A DNA stretch of 64,000 nucleotides from Lachnospiraceae bacterium. Its GTDB lineage: Bacteria > Bacillota > Clostridia > Lachnospirales > Lachnospiraceae. Where the stretch lies: contig QXXL01000004.1 in the NCBI GenBank assembly GCA_009911505.1, positions 62,001-126,000 of the forward strand, given 5' to 3'. The notes under the pieces are model-generated. The model ran no database searches. It was not told the origin of the DNA and worked only from the letters and a program-made list of their open reading frames with translations. Both the position numbers and the translations under genes were made by a program. Shown here piece by piece: positions 56,568 to 64,000 of the stretch (within the stretch, counting starts at the first letter, position 1; every line of letters begins with the position of its first letter).

Positions 56568-56594
56568 GCCCTCTGCCTGACGGCCCCTTTGCCA
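56568..56594 (-). repeat. end fragment of the 235-bp inverted-repeat element
   Basis: 27 bp matching 14475-14501 with one mismatch (GCCCTCTGCCTGACGG, then CCCCTTTGCCA). It is the right end only; the rest of the element is absent. It lies 92 bp after the stop of the large hydrolase, in the same orientation as copies A and B relative to their upstream genes. The remaining gene-free sequence of this 391-bp gap holds the rpsO promoter and leader. Confidence 0.7.
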
Positions 56595-56686
56595 CCCGCT
56601 TCCCACAGAAACAGCAGAAAAAAATCCAATCCAACCACCACACAGCTTTATACCCGTTCAACGCATAACCATGCGCCACCATCCAT

Positions 56687-59600
56687 CTACGGGAACCATT
56701 TCTGATATTTTGCCTGCTTCCCCTTCGGCGCCTTTAAAACCGCCTTCTTAGAAATCCCCTTAAACGCATGTTTCCCCACTTTCTTGATCCCCTTACTCTT
56801 TACCGTCACACTCTTCAGCCCCTTACACTGATAAAATGCTTTTGCACCTATCTGTGTAAGCTTAGTACCCTTTAAGCTCACTTTTTTTAGCTTCGCACAC
56901 CCTGAAAATGCACTTGCCCCAATCTTTGCCACATATTTTCCAACAGTAGCCTGCTCCGCCTTTTTATAATTCTGGAAGGCCTTTTTACCAACAGACGCCA
57001 CTTGGTACTTAACCCCGCCTAGTACCACACTATCTGGCAGCGAAATCTTTTTCCGGTTTTTGTATTTGCTCCCGGCGGCTTCCACTGTCCTTTTAGACAA
57101 GCTTATCACTTTATAATAATAACCCCCGCTCTCATAAACCTTTCCCTGTACAATCCCTTCCTGTTTTGTGCCAGGCTCCGGTACAGACGGGGCTTTTTCC
57201 ACCGTAATACGGATACTCCCAGCCACACCGCTGCCATCTGCCGCTTTAGCCACAATATCCGCCGTCCCTTCGGCAACAGCTGTCACCGTGCCCCCTGCAT
57301 CTACTTTTACAGCCGCTTCATTAGAAGAAGACCAGATTACCGCCTGATTCCCGGCGTTTTCCGGCATCACCCGAGCCATTACATAAGTCTGTTCCCCAGG
57401 CGTTAAAACCGTACGCCCTGCCGTAACCGTAATGGACGCCACAAGCAGCGCCGGTATTTTTTCAAATTCTGCCCAAACGATTACATCTGCTGGCGGCATA
57501 AGGAAGGATTCCCCTTCGATTAACGTTCCCTCTCCGCCTGTTTTGCTTTGATAACGCAAACCTCCTGGTTTTAGACGGTAGCCCTGGTTGGGGTAGGAAA
57601 GTACGGTAACTTCTTCGCCCGCAGAAGCAATGGGGTTTGTAATAATTACTGACCCGTTTTGGGCTTCGCCTGTTTCTACAAAAAAGCTGCTGTTTAAAGT
57701 AACTGCGCCTAAGTTAAAATTGCCCCATCTTTCGTCGTACAAGGCTTCATTGCTGATTTGAACCTGCAGTACAGTATCCGGATCTTCAAGCAGATAATCC
57801 AGCAATACCGCTTTATAAATAGCAGGGGCATCCGAAGCAAGCGCACCTGTATCAAAATATTGGGTGTACTCTTTTACGGTTTTGCCTGCTTTTGTTACGG
57901 CGGCATTGATTTTTACTTTTGCAGACCAGGCTCCAAGGTAGATACCTGCCTGCTGGGGCCTTGCACTGTAAGGCAGGGTAAACTGTATGCCGTTTCCAGC
58001 TTTTTCAAACACAATCCCCCTGTTAAATGTCCCTTCCTGCTTTTTTGACCCGTCAATATAGGAAAATACTGTGTCACAGGGATCTCCGTTTAACTTAGTA
58101 ACTTCCGTAATGGCTGAAAGCCCCGTAATTGCATGCCCCCCTGCTTTCGTTTCAATTTGCGCCAAATCGGCGTTATCAAACAGCTTCCAGTCGGCACTGC
58201 CTTCTTCGGTCAGGTTTACAGACACAGGCTGACCTGTTTGTATGATTTGCACCTGGGTATCTGTAATGTCCGGATTCTCTCCATCTACTGCCAGAATTGT
58301 CACCGGAACCGTGATTTTTATGGATTTAGCCCCACATAAAGCAGTTACCTTTAGTACGGTTTGCAAATCTTTCTGCGGTTTTACAGGGTTTACCACCATC
58401 CCGTCGTTCCGCAGCCCATATGTGGCCGCGTGGCTGCTGCTCTCAAATGTAAATGACGTCCCATAAGCTGCTCCGCTTACATGAAATTCCAAACCGCCCA
58501 AAACATGGGCAAAATCTGTATTCCCGTTTAAAACTTTTTCTTTTACTTCCAGCCAGTCGCTATAGGCGCGCTGTGCATCTGTACGCGATACCTGCTCCGG
58601 AATCTGGGATACCGCCTCGGAATCTGAAGATTCCTGACCACCCTTTAGCCCTGTTACAAATACGTCATAGCGTTTGTAATTTTCCAGGTTTGACACCAAA
58701 TACGGCAGCTTTGCAGCCTGCTTTACCTGCCAGCTGCCTTGCCCCGATTTTCTATAGTAAATACGGTATGCATCATAACGGATGCCTTCTGGCGCTTTGG
58801 CGTCTACCAAAAGCCCGGCGTCTTTAGATTGTGCCGAAATCTGCTCCGGGGCTTTTATGGCCTTGCCCCCGCCATTCTCAAGCAAAATGGCTTTTAGGCT
58901 GATTTCCCCTGGCTGGCCGCCGCTTTGCCCCATCGTAACCGTAACCATCATACTAGTATCTCTGGCCGCGCAGTTTGGAATCTCGACCGCATAAACGGCC
59001 TCTTCGTCCCCTCCTTTTAATCTGGCAACCTCTGTCACCTCGGAAGCGTCCATCAGATCTGCCTCCACCGTTGCCGTGCCCCCTTTTACCCCTACCAATA
59101 CCTTTGCTGTCTGCATGGTATTGGCAGCGGGAACCATAAACATAAAGCCCTCTTCTCCAGATGGAGACGTAGTTTTTACATATTCCATAGCACCGGATAC
59201 CCCAAGCTGCTGCATGGTACTGCTCTCACGGAGCAAAGCCGGATAATTCCCATTTGACCGGAAATACCCCACAGTATTGACATTGAAAATACTGCCAGCC
59301 CCAGTCTGTACCTGCCCAGGCAGGCCGTCTTTTGCATCCTCTCCCTGCTCTGTAAAAATAACGGCGCTATCCGCCCGTTTTAGCTCATCTGCCATAAACG
59401 GGCCTTGAAACAGCTTTGATGTCTTAATGCCAAGATAAGTTTCTTTCCCATCTGTCCCTTCCACCGTATAGGTATGCTCCCCTGCTTTTACCGGTATCGT
59501 CTTACTGCGCCCGCCAACCTTAACGCGCAGCTCAAAATCACGGTCTGCTTTTACAGACAGGCGTGCGCCGGACGTACCACTGACCCGTTTGGCACAAGAG

Positions 59601-61159
59601 AGGCTGACATAATTTTCTCCATCCGGCCCGTTAAACCAAAGGTTGTCTATGCCAAACGCTTCTGTCAGCTTAATATTCCATTCGACTGCATTTTCATTAC
59701 CCTTAATCGTAATCCCGGCAATATCCTCAATCACAGATCCAATCCCAAGTGCGCCTGCCCAGCCCACAAAATTCGCACGAGCAGGCTGCGTATCCGAAAA
59801 CTCGGTAGATCCTGGGATTGCATATTCGGTAGAATAATTTTCCCACAGAGTATGCAAAAATGCCCCGTTCCTGTCATATGCCCCTTTGACACAGACATCT
59901 GCCAGCCCGTTGACATGCCTTACCGCTTCTTCAAATGCAATATCATCGTATCCATACCGCTGCAGCCCTTTTAACCACTGGAAAGAAGCTGGCGACCACA
60001 TTGCCCCGTTCCAATATCCTCCGGTAGATTTAAACGAAGGATAATCATAACATACAGTGGCAAGCCCGTTCGGGCGGAACATTTTGTTAGAATTCAAAGC
60101 ATACCCTTCTATCATCTGGTCTGCCTGCTCTTTGGTCGCTGCCCCTGCGGCCAGTGACCAGAACGCCATCGGCGTAACGATATCTTTTAATTCCCCAGTC
60201 CTGCTGTCTGCGTTAAAAAAACATCCCTTTTCATTTGACCAGAGCTTTTGCTGTATCAGTCCAGCCAGCTCCTCGCCTTCCAGCCTGTATTTATCTTCAA
60301 GCGCTTCGTATTCCTGCCTTTGCGCTGTGGTAAGCCCTTCTTTTTTATCCAGGACCTCCCCCGCTATCCTGCAGATATAATCCGCCGCCTGCACCTGTTG
60401 GAAAGACATATCCTTTACAGCCTGCCCCCAGCCCTGATAATCCTGGTCAGGCGTGTTATCGAGCCCGCTGCCCTGCCCGTTTGACACATAAAGCCCTTCC
60501 ATCGGGCCGGATTTATGCCTGCGCGTACGCTTAATAAACTGATAGTAGGAATCCAGGCGCTCAAGGACAGTTTTCCCTTTGATCACCTTTAAAAACCTGT
60601 CGATATCCCCATGTATCTGGTACTGCTCCCATTCCGCCCAAGCAAACATCGGCGGATTAACCGCATCCACATTCCGGTAATCCGTATAAAAATCCCGCCC
60701 GTCCTCTTCATATATCATCCGGCAGATAAAGCCGTCTGAATCGTCGTCCGTATCGTATTGGTGGTAATAAAAATTATCCATAGAATTTAACGTCGGGAAC
60801 TCATGCTGCGCATATTTATCAAACAGCATCATAAACAATGTATCCCACTGGAAAATCCGGTCGTCAAACGCCTCATCCACATAATAAGACTGTACCGTAT
60901 CCGTTGTAAGCTCGGGATTTAAGCCTTTTGAAATGGCACGGATATTGCTTTTATGGCTCTCCCACGCCGTATCGTACAATACCTCCCAATCCTTATGCTC
61001 TGCAAAATGCACTTTAGGAACGCGTTCCATATCAATTTCATAGCCTCCCGCTACGATTTCAGGCGCCGCCTTTACCGGAAGCGGAACACCCGCAAATACC
61101 GCCGTCCCAAACAAGACGCCCCCCATTATACCGCTCGCCCATCGTTTTAAATTACCCAT
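56687..61159 (-). CDS. large secreted GH63-like glycoside hydrolase with Ig-like and leucine-rich repeats
   Basis: 1490 residues. Signal peptide (GVLFGTAVFAGVPLPVKA). Residues about 40-480 form an (alpha/alpha)6-barrel of the GH63/MGH1 type: FQWDTLFMMLF, YQGWGQAVKDM, GGYWNGAMWSP, LWENYSTEYAIPG. A beta region follows, with an Fn3-like segment (about 790-870), a bacterial Ig-like Big_2 domain (ITVTAGRTVLTPGEQ...VTAVAEGTADIVAKA, about 1230-1320) and C-terminal LRR_5 repeats (VGKKAFQNYKKAE, IGASAFSGCAKLKK, IGAKAFYQCKGLKS). The last act probably in binding the cell wall or host glycans. Sugar substrate unknown. No sorting motif at the C-terminus. AAGGGAGAG precedes the ATG. Confidence 0.85.
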   Translation of the reverse strand: MGNLKRWASGIMGGVLFGTAVFAGVPLPVKAAPEIVAGGYEIDMERVPKVHFAEHKDWEVLYDTAWESHKSNIRAISKGLNPELTTDTVQSYYVDEAFDDRIFQWDTLFMMLFDKYAQHEFPTLNSMDNFYYHQYDTDDDSDGFICRMIYEEDGRDFYTDYRNVDAVNPPMFAWAEWEQYQIHGDIDRFLKVIKGKTVLERLDSYYQFIKRTRRHKSGPMEGLYVSNGQGSGLDNTPDQDYQGWGQAVKDMSFQQVQAADYICRIAGEVLDKKEGLTTAQRQEYEALEDKYRLEGEELAGLIQQKLWSNEKGCFFNADSRTGELKDIVTPMAFWSLAAGAATKEQADQMIEGYALNSNKMFRPNGLATVCYDYPSFKSTGGYWNGAMWSPASFQWLKGLQRYGYDDIAFEEAVRHVNGLADVCVKGAYDRNGAFLHTLWENYSTEYAIPGSTEFSDTQPARANFVGWAGALGIGSVIEDIAGITIKGNENAVEWNIKLTEAFGIDNLWFNGPDGENYVSLSCAKRVSGTSGARLSVKADRDFELRVKVGGRSKTIPVKAGEHTYTVEGTDGKETYLGIKTSKLFQGPFMADELKRADSAVIFTEQGEDAKDGLPGQVQTGAGSIFNVNTVGYFRSNGNYPALLRESSTMQQLGVSGAMEYVKTTSPSGEEGFMFMVPAANTMQTAKVLVGVKGGTATVEADLMDASEVTEVARLKGGDEEAVYAVEIPNCAARDTSMMVTVTMGQSGGQPGEISLKAILLENGGGKAIKAPEQISAQSKDAGLLVDAKAPEGIRYDAYRIYYRKSGQGSWQVKQAAKLPYLVSNLENYKRYDVFVTGLKGGQESSDSEAVSQIPEQVSRTDAQRAYSDWLEVKEKVLNGNTDFAHVLGGLEFHVSGAAYGTSFTFESSSHAATYGLRNDGMVVNPVKPQKDLQTVLKVTALCGAKSIKITVPVTILAVDGENPDITDTQVQIIQTGQPVSVNLTEEGSADWKLFDNADLAQIETKAGGHAITGLSAITEVTKLNGDPCDTVFSYIDGSKKQEGTFNRGIVFEKAGNGIQFTLPYSARPQQAGIYLGAWSAKVKINAAVTKAGKTVKEYTQYFDTGALASDAPAIYKAVLLDYLLEDPDTVLQVQISNEALYDERWGNFNLGAVTLNSSFFVETGEAQNGSVIITNPIASAGEEVTVLSYPNQGYRLKPGGLRYQSKTGGEGTLIEGESFLMPPADVIVWAEFEKIPALLVASITVTAGRTVLTPGEQTYVMARVMPENAGNQAVIWSSSNEAAVKVDAGGTVTAVAEGTADIVAKAADGSGVAGSIRITVEKAPSVPEPGTKQEGIVQGKVYESGGYYYKVISLSKRTVEAAGSKYKNRKKISLPDSVVLGGVKYQVASVGKKAFQNYKKAEQATVGKYVAKIGASAFSGCAKLKKVSLKGTKLTQIGAKAFYQCKGLKSVTVKSKGIKKVGKHAFKGISKKAVLKAPKGKQAKYQKWFP

Positions 61160-61197
61160 TTAAAGCTCTCCCTTCTATAAAATTTTAAAACACGCCT

Positions 61198-61238
61198 AAT
61201 AAAAAACCCCCAGGATCCGTATCAAACGGATTCTGGGG
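61198..61238 (-). terminator. terminator of the NlpC/P60 gene
   Basis: On the minus strand CCCCAGAATCCGT and ACGGATCCTGGGG pair (one mismatch) and are followed by TTTTTT. 20 bp after the stop at 61258. Confidence 0.9.
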
Positions 61239-61257
61239 CAATATACACATTCAACTG

Positions 61258-62352
61258 TTAATCCAACAAACGCACTACGCATACCGGGCTTCTGTAGAAA
61301 GCATTAGAAATCTTAATCCCAGTCCTTTCAGAGCTTGCATGCACAATCTGGCCATTGCCAATATAAATCGCAACATGGCTAATCCTGCCGCCGCCATAGA
61401 AGAAAAGATCCCCTGGCTGCGCTTCACTCGGACTGATCCTTCTGCCGTAATTCGCCTGTGCTGCAGACGAATGTGGCAGATAAATCCCATATTTCGCATA
61501 TACAGACAGCGTAAATCCGGAACAGTCGGCGCCATGGGTCAGGCTTGTACCGCCCCACACATACCGGTTCCCCACAAACTGACATGCATAAGCCACCAAA
61601 TCTACCTTCACATCCGATACGCCCTGTCCGTAACGTACCTCTGTCATCGTCATCGCCTTCGTCAGCTCATTCGACACCTTCACATAATCTGCACTAACGT
61701 AGCCTTCCTCACTGTCTACACTGACCTTCAGCCAGTCACCCTGATCCTCAATGACCTCGACTTCTTCTCCTTCCGGCATCAAAGCCAGTATCTCACACTC
61801 CGTATTCGGCTGTTCCCTGACACGCAGCGTCTGTGTCGTACAGGTTGCAATTGTGGAACTAACGCCTGGCGCATAATCCTCTGCTTCTTTTCCTGTCATT
61901 AAAAATTCTGATTTTACATAGCCTGTTACTTCTCCGGACTGTATCTGTGACCATTCGCCTTCTGTCCCAAGAATCTCACATCCGGCGTCCCGCGGCAGCT
62001 TTCCTACCAGTTCTGCCTCTTCGCTGGCCTGTTCCCTGACATTTAAATTACTCTCAACCCTGGCAATGCCAAGGTTTGTATATCCACACGTTTCATCCTG
62101 CATTCCTGCTGCCGTCATCGTCTTTTCCCCTGTGGAAATCGTGGCTTTTGCCATAGACAAATCAATACATGCCCCCAGGGCCGAAATTACGCCTGCATTT
62201 GCGCTGGACTCCCTTTCATGCACTTTATCTGCAGCCTGCTCTGACACGCCCGCAGTAACCCCTGCCGTCGCTGCAAATACTGGCAGTGACATTGCAACGG
62301 TTAATACTCCCACCGTAATAAAACTAATCCATCTCTTATTCTTGGATTTCAT
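61258..62352 (-). CDS. secreted NlpC/P60 cell-wall hydrolase with two SH3 domains
   Basis: 364 residues. Signal peptide ending AFA-type (SLPVFAATA). Two bacterial SH3 domains (NLGIARVESNLNVREQASEEA and TCTTQTLRVREQPNTECE, about 92-230) bind peptidoglycan. C-terminal NlpC/P60 domain (about 250-364) with Cys in HGADCSGFTLS, His in RISHVAIYIGNG and a third His in IVHASSERTG. It cuts D-iGlu-mDAP-type bonds by family. Monocistronic, with its own promoter, a WalR-like box and a terminator. Confidence 0.94.
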   Translation of the reverse strand: MKSKNKRWISFITVGVLTVAMSLPVFAATAGVTAGVSEQAADKVHERESSANAGVISALGACIDLSMAKATISTGEKTMTAAGMQDETCGYTNLGIARVESNLNVREQASEEAELVGKLPRDAGCEILGTEGEWSQIQSGEVTGYVKSEFLMTGKEAEDYAPGVSSTIATCTTQTLRVREQPNTECEILALMPEGEEVEVIEDQGDWLKVSVDSEEGYVSADYVKVSNELTKAMTMTEVRYGQGVSDVKVDLVAYACQFVGNRYVWGGTSLTHGADCSGFTLSVYAKYGIYLPHSSAAQANYGRRISPSEAQPGDLFFYGGGRISHVAIYIGNGQIVHASSERTGIKISNAFYRSPVCVVRLLD

Positions 62353-62404
62353 ATATTCCTCCTAAGATTCTATCTTCTCTCCAGTAAATAATTTCCTGTA
62401 AGAA

Positions 62405-62433
62405 AGTATAGCAAGAGTATTTCATATTGTCAA
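62405..62433 (-). promoter_or_regulatory. promoter of the NlpC/P60 gene
   Basis: On the minus strand consensus TTGACA (62428-62433), 17 bp, TATACT (62405-62410). Confidence 0.8.
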
Positions 62434-62440
62434 CATATAT

Positions 62441-62469
62441 TGTAATAAATATGTAATAATATATGTAAT
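62441..62469 (+). promoter_or_regulatory. WalR-like box upstream of the cell-wall hydrolase
   Basis: TGTAAT occurs at 62441, 62452 and 62464. The first two are spaced by exactly five bases, which fits the WalR (YycF) consensus TGTWAH-N5-TGTWAH; the third is six bases further. The box starts 8 bp upstream of the -35 and lies on the strand opposite to the gene. WalRK controls such hydrolases in Firmicutes; the regulator is not in the window. Confidence 0.55.
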
Positions 62470-62530
62470 ATTTACAAATTACACGTTTTTTTGAGTGTAT
62501 TATCTAAAAAACGCGGCTGCCAGCGGCGCT

Positions 62531-63499
62531 TTAGAGCGTGTTTGATAAATCATTTCCACCTCCCCAAACCTCCCTGGCATACCCGACATCCCGCTGCATC
62601 TGCCCTTTTAGCTCATCAAGCGACCCGAAACGCTTCTCCTGCCGTACCATTTTCAAAAACTCCACCCGGATTTTTCTTCCATAAATCTGCTGATTAAATT
62701 CCAGTAAATGTGTTTCTACCCCAACAGGATTTTGCCCTGATACCGTTGGCTTACGTCCTACATTCGTAATCCCCCCATACACGCCTTCTAACGTTTTGCC
62801 CAAATCCCCATAAACAGCCGTCCTGGTCAGATACACCCCGAATGGGGGCAAAAGCTTTTCTTCCTGTGGGACAAGGTTTACGGTAGGAATCCCGAGCACT
62901 GCCCCGCCAATTTCTTTTCCATGCACCACCGTCCCCTGTACAAAATAAGGGTACCCCAAAAGGCCGTTTGCTTTCGCAAGCCGCCCCGCTAAAAGCTCCC
63001 CGCGGATATAAGTGCTGCTTATCTCCTTACCGTCCTCCCTAAGCTTGTCCACTACCTCAAGCCCATACCCAAACTGCCCGGACATCTCTTTTAGCAGCCT
63101 GCCATCCCCACGCCTGTTGTGCCCAAACCGAAAATCCGCCCCGACAGCAAAGCTTTTTACATGCAGGCGGCGCACCAAAAACTCCACAAAGCCCTCTGCT
63201 TCCATCTGCATAATCTCGGGAGTAAACGGGCATTCTATCAGGTAGTCAATCCCATGCTCCGCAAAGACCTGCGCCTTTTCTTCATTGGTAGTCAACAGCT
63301 TTCCTTCATACGGGGCATTTAACCGCCATTTTGGCGGAATATCAAACGTAAAAATAACGGTTTTTAACCCCTTTTTTTTCTTCTCTTTTAGATATTCCAG
63401 CAAACGCTTATGCCCTCTGTGGATACCGTCAAATTTCCCCAGGGAGACAGCGGTATCTTCTGAAACCTCAAAATCTGTTGTATGTCTGATATATTCCAT
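62531..63499 (-). CDS. ribF: bifunctional riboflavin kinase / FMN adenylyltransferase
   Basis: 322 residues. The N-terminal nucleotidyltransferase domain has LGKFDGIHRGHKRLL (HxGH) and ISSTYIR. The C-terminal riboflavin kinase has GIPTVNLVP in place of the usual PTAN motif and the DLGKTLEGVYGGITNVG strand. Makes FMN and FAD. 20 bp after truB, the usual Firmicutes pair. Confidence 0.94.
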   Translation of the reverse strand: MEYIRHTTDFEVSEDTAVSLGKFDGIHRGHKRLLEYLKEKKKKGLKTVIFTFDIPPKWRLNAPYEGKLLTTNEEKAQVFAEHGIDYLIECPFTPEIMQMEAEGFVEFLVRRLHVKSFAVGADFRFGHNRRGDGRLLKEMSGQFGYGLEVVDKLREDGKEISSTYIRGELLAGRLAKANGLLGYPYFVQGTVVHGKEIGGAVLGIPTVNLVPQEEKLLPPFGVYLTRTAVYGDLGKTLEGVYGGITNVGRKPTVSGQNPVGVETHLLEFNQQIYGRKIRVEFLKMVRQEKRFGSLDELKGQMQRDVGYAREVWGGGNDLSNTL

Positions 63500-63519
63500 G
63501 TCTCTTTCCTAACCCGGTG

Positions 63520-64000
63520 TTATAAAAACATTTTCTTTGGCCGAAACAGCCCCTTCTTTTCATCAAAATAAAACAGGCCGGTAAATATGCCTGTTTCATC
63601 ATACATCCGGTAAAGGCCGGGCAAAAAAAACTGCTTTTGCCGGACACTTGCTTTGGGCAGGCTGCCGCCGTTGTGCAGGATTTTTTTTGTGCCTGTTAAG
63701 GCGTCTATGCGCTGATAGTCCTTCAGCGCCTGATCCACAGGCAACAGTATATCCGCAAGCTGCCTCCCTTTAGGATCGGTATTGCCCAGTATCGTTTCAA
63801 TTTCTGAAAGACGTATAGCGTCCCCTAACAAAAACCCCCCTGTTTTGATCCGAAGCAGCTTTTGCATACAGCCGCCACAGCCTGCCCTCTCTCCGATATC
63901 CTGGCATAAGGTACGGATATATGTCCCTTTTGAACAATGTACCTGTATTGTAATACAAGGCAGGCTTACAGCCGCCACGTTAATCGAAAAAATCTCAATT
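63520..64000 (-). CDS. truB: tRNA pseudouridine-55 synthase, C-terminal part
   Basis: Runs off the window; about 160 C-terminal residues are visible. VHCSKGTYIRTLCQDIGERAGCGG is the conserved TruB segment after the catalytic Asp, which lies outside. The C-terminal part is the normal PUA-like tail. Isomerises U55 in the T-loop of tRNAs. First gene of the truB-ribF unit here. Confidence 0.92.
   Translation of the reverse strand, partial: IEIFSINVAAVSLPCITIQVHCSKGTYIRTLCQDIGERAGCGGCMQKLLRIKTGGFLLGDAIRLSEIETILGNTDPKGRQLADILLPVDQALKDYQRIDALTGTKKILHNGGSLPKASVRQKQFFLPGLYRMYDETGIFTGLFYFDEKKGLFRPKKMFL

Noticed and set aside
1..64000. tRNA, rRNA, phage or conjugative genes
   Set aside because: I saw no sequence supporting any of these; apart from the IS element and the repeats, the window looks like ordinary chromosome.

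Overview
The window looks like chromosomal DNA of a strictly anaerobic, Gram-positive Firmicute, most likely a Lachnospiraceae (Clostridium cluster XIVa) member. Supporting signs are class III ribonucleotide reductase, a PPi-type phosphofructokinase, class B sortase, the era-yqzL-recO order, a fused HemC-CobA-HemD enzyme, M16C and NlpC/P60 peptidases and BspA-type repeat proteins. Almost every gene is on the minus strand with strong AGGAGG-type ribosome binding sites. Genus and species cannot be named from this sequence alone. I saw no rRNA, tRNA, CRISPR array or prophage.

Layout. 1-4750: end of a secreted CotH-like gene, an HtrA protease, and nrdD-nrdG behind a promoter carrying two NrdR-type boxes; nrdD has a one-base frameshift. 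4833-9260: an orphan hybrid histidine kinase, divergent pfp, and rpsU. 9281-14500: an accessory island on the plus strand, with an IS30-family element, a long AT-rich spacer, a chimeric subtilase-like gene without a start codon, and a secreted leucine-rich-repeat protein. 14239-14502: first copy of a 235-bp inverted-repeat element. 14522-18603: a small membrane protein, alaS and a cation/proton antiporter in one operon. 18634-25819: a seven-gene operon uppP-glgX-DNA glycosylase-greA-srtB-unknown-cysN-like. 25902-33234: CoA-disulfide reductase-like, hemA, [second element copy], hemC-cobA-hemD, a decayed MATE transporter and an M15 peptidase. 33381-53232: polysaccharide deacetylase, frameshifted galT, aldo/keto reductase, aspartate aminotransferase, rarA, sbcC-sbcD, Gx transporter, NusG-II protein, miaB, recO, yqzL, era and an M16C protease. 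53330-64000: csp, pnp, rpsO, a 1490-residue secreted GH63-like hydrolase, an NlpC/P60 hydrolase with a WalR-like box, ribF and truB (cut by the window).

The most unusual signal is the 235-bp element. Two full copies and at least one end fragment all lie in the same orientation, just after the 3' ends of minus-strand genes. It folds into a long outer stem enclosing two strong hairpins. It could be a MITE-like element, a structured RNA, or both. Other leads are the chimeric start-less protease gene, a CysN-like GTPase with no CysD beside it, and two conserved genes (nrdD, galT) each lacking one base in a short homopolymer, which may be sequencing errors.
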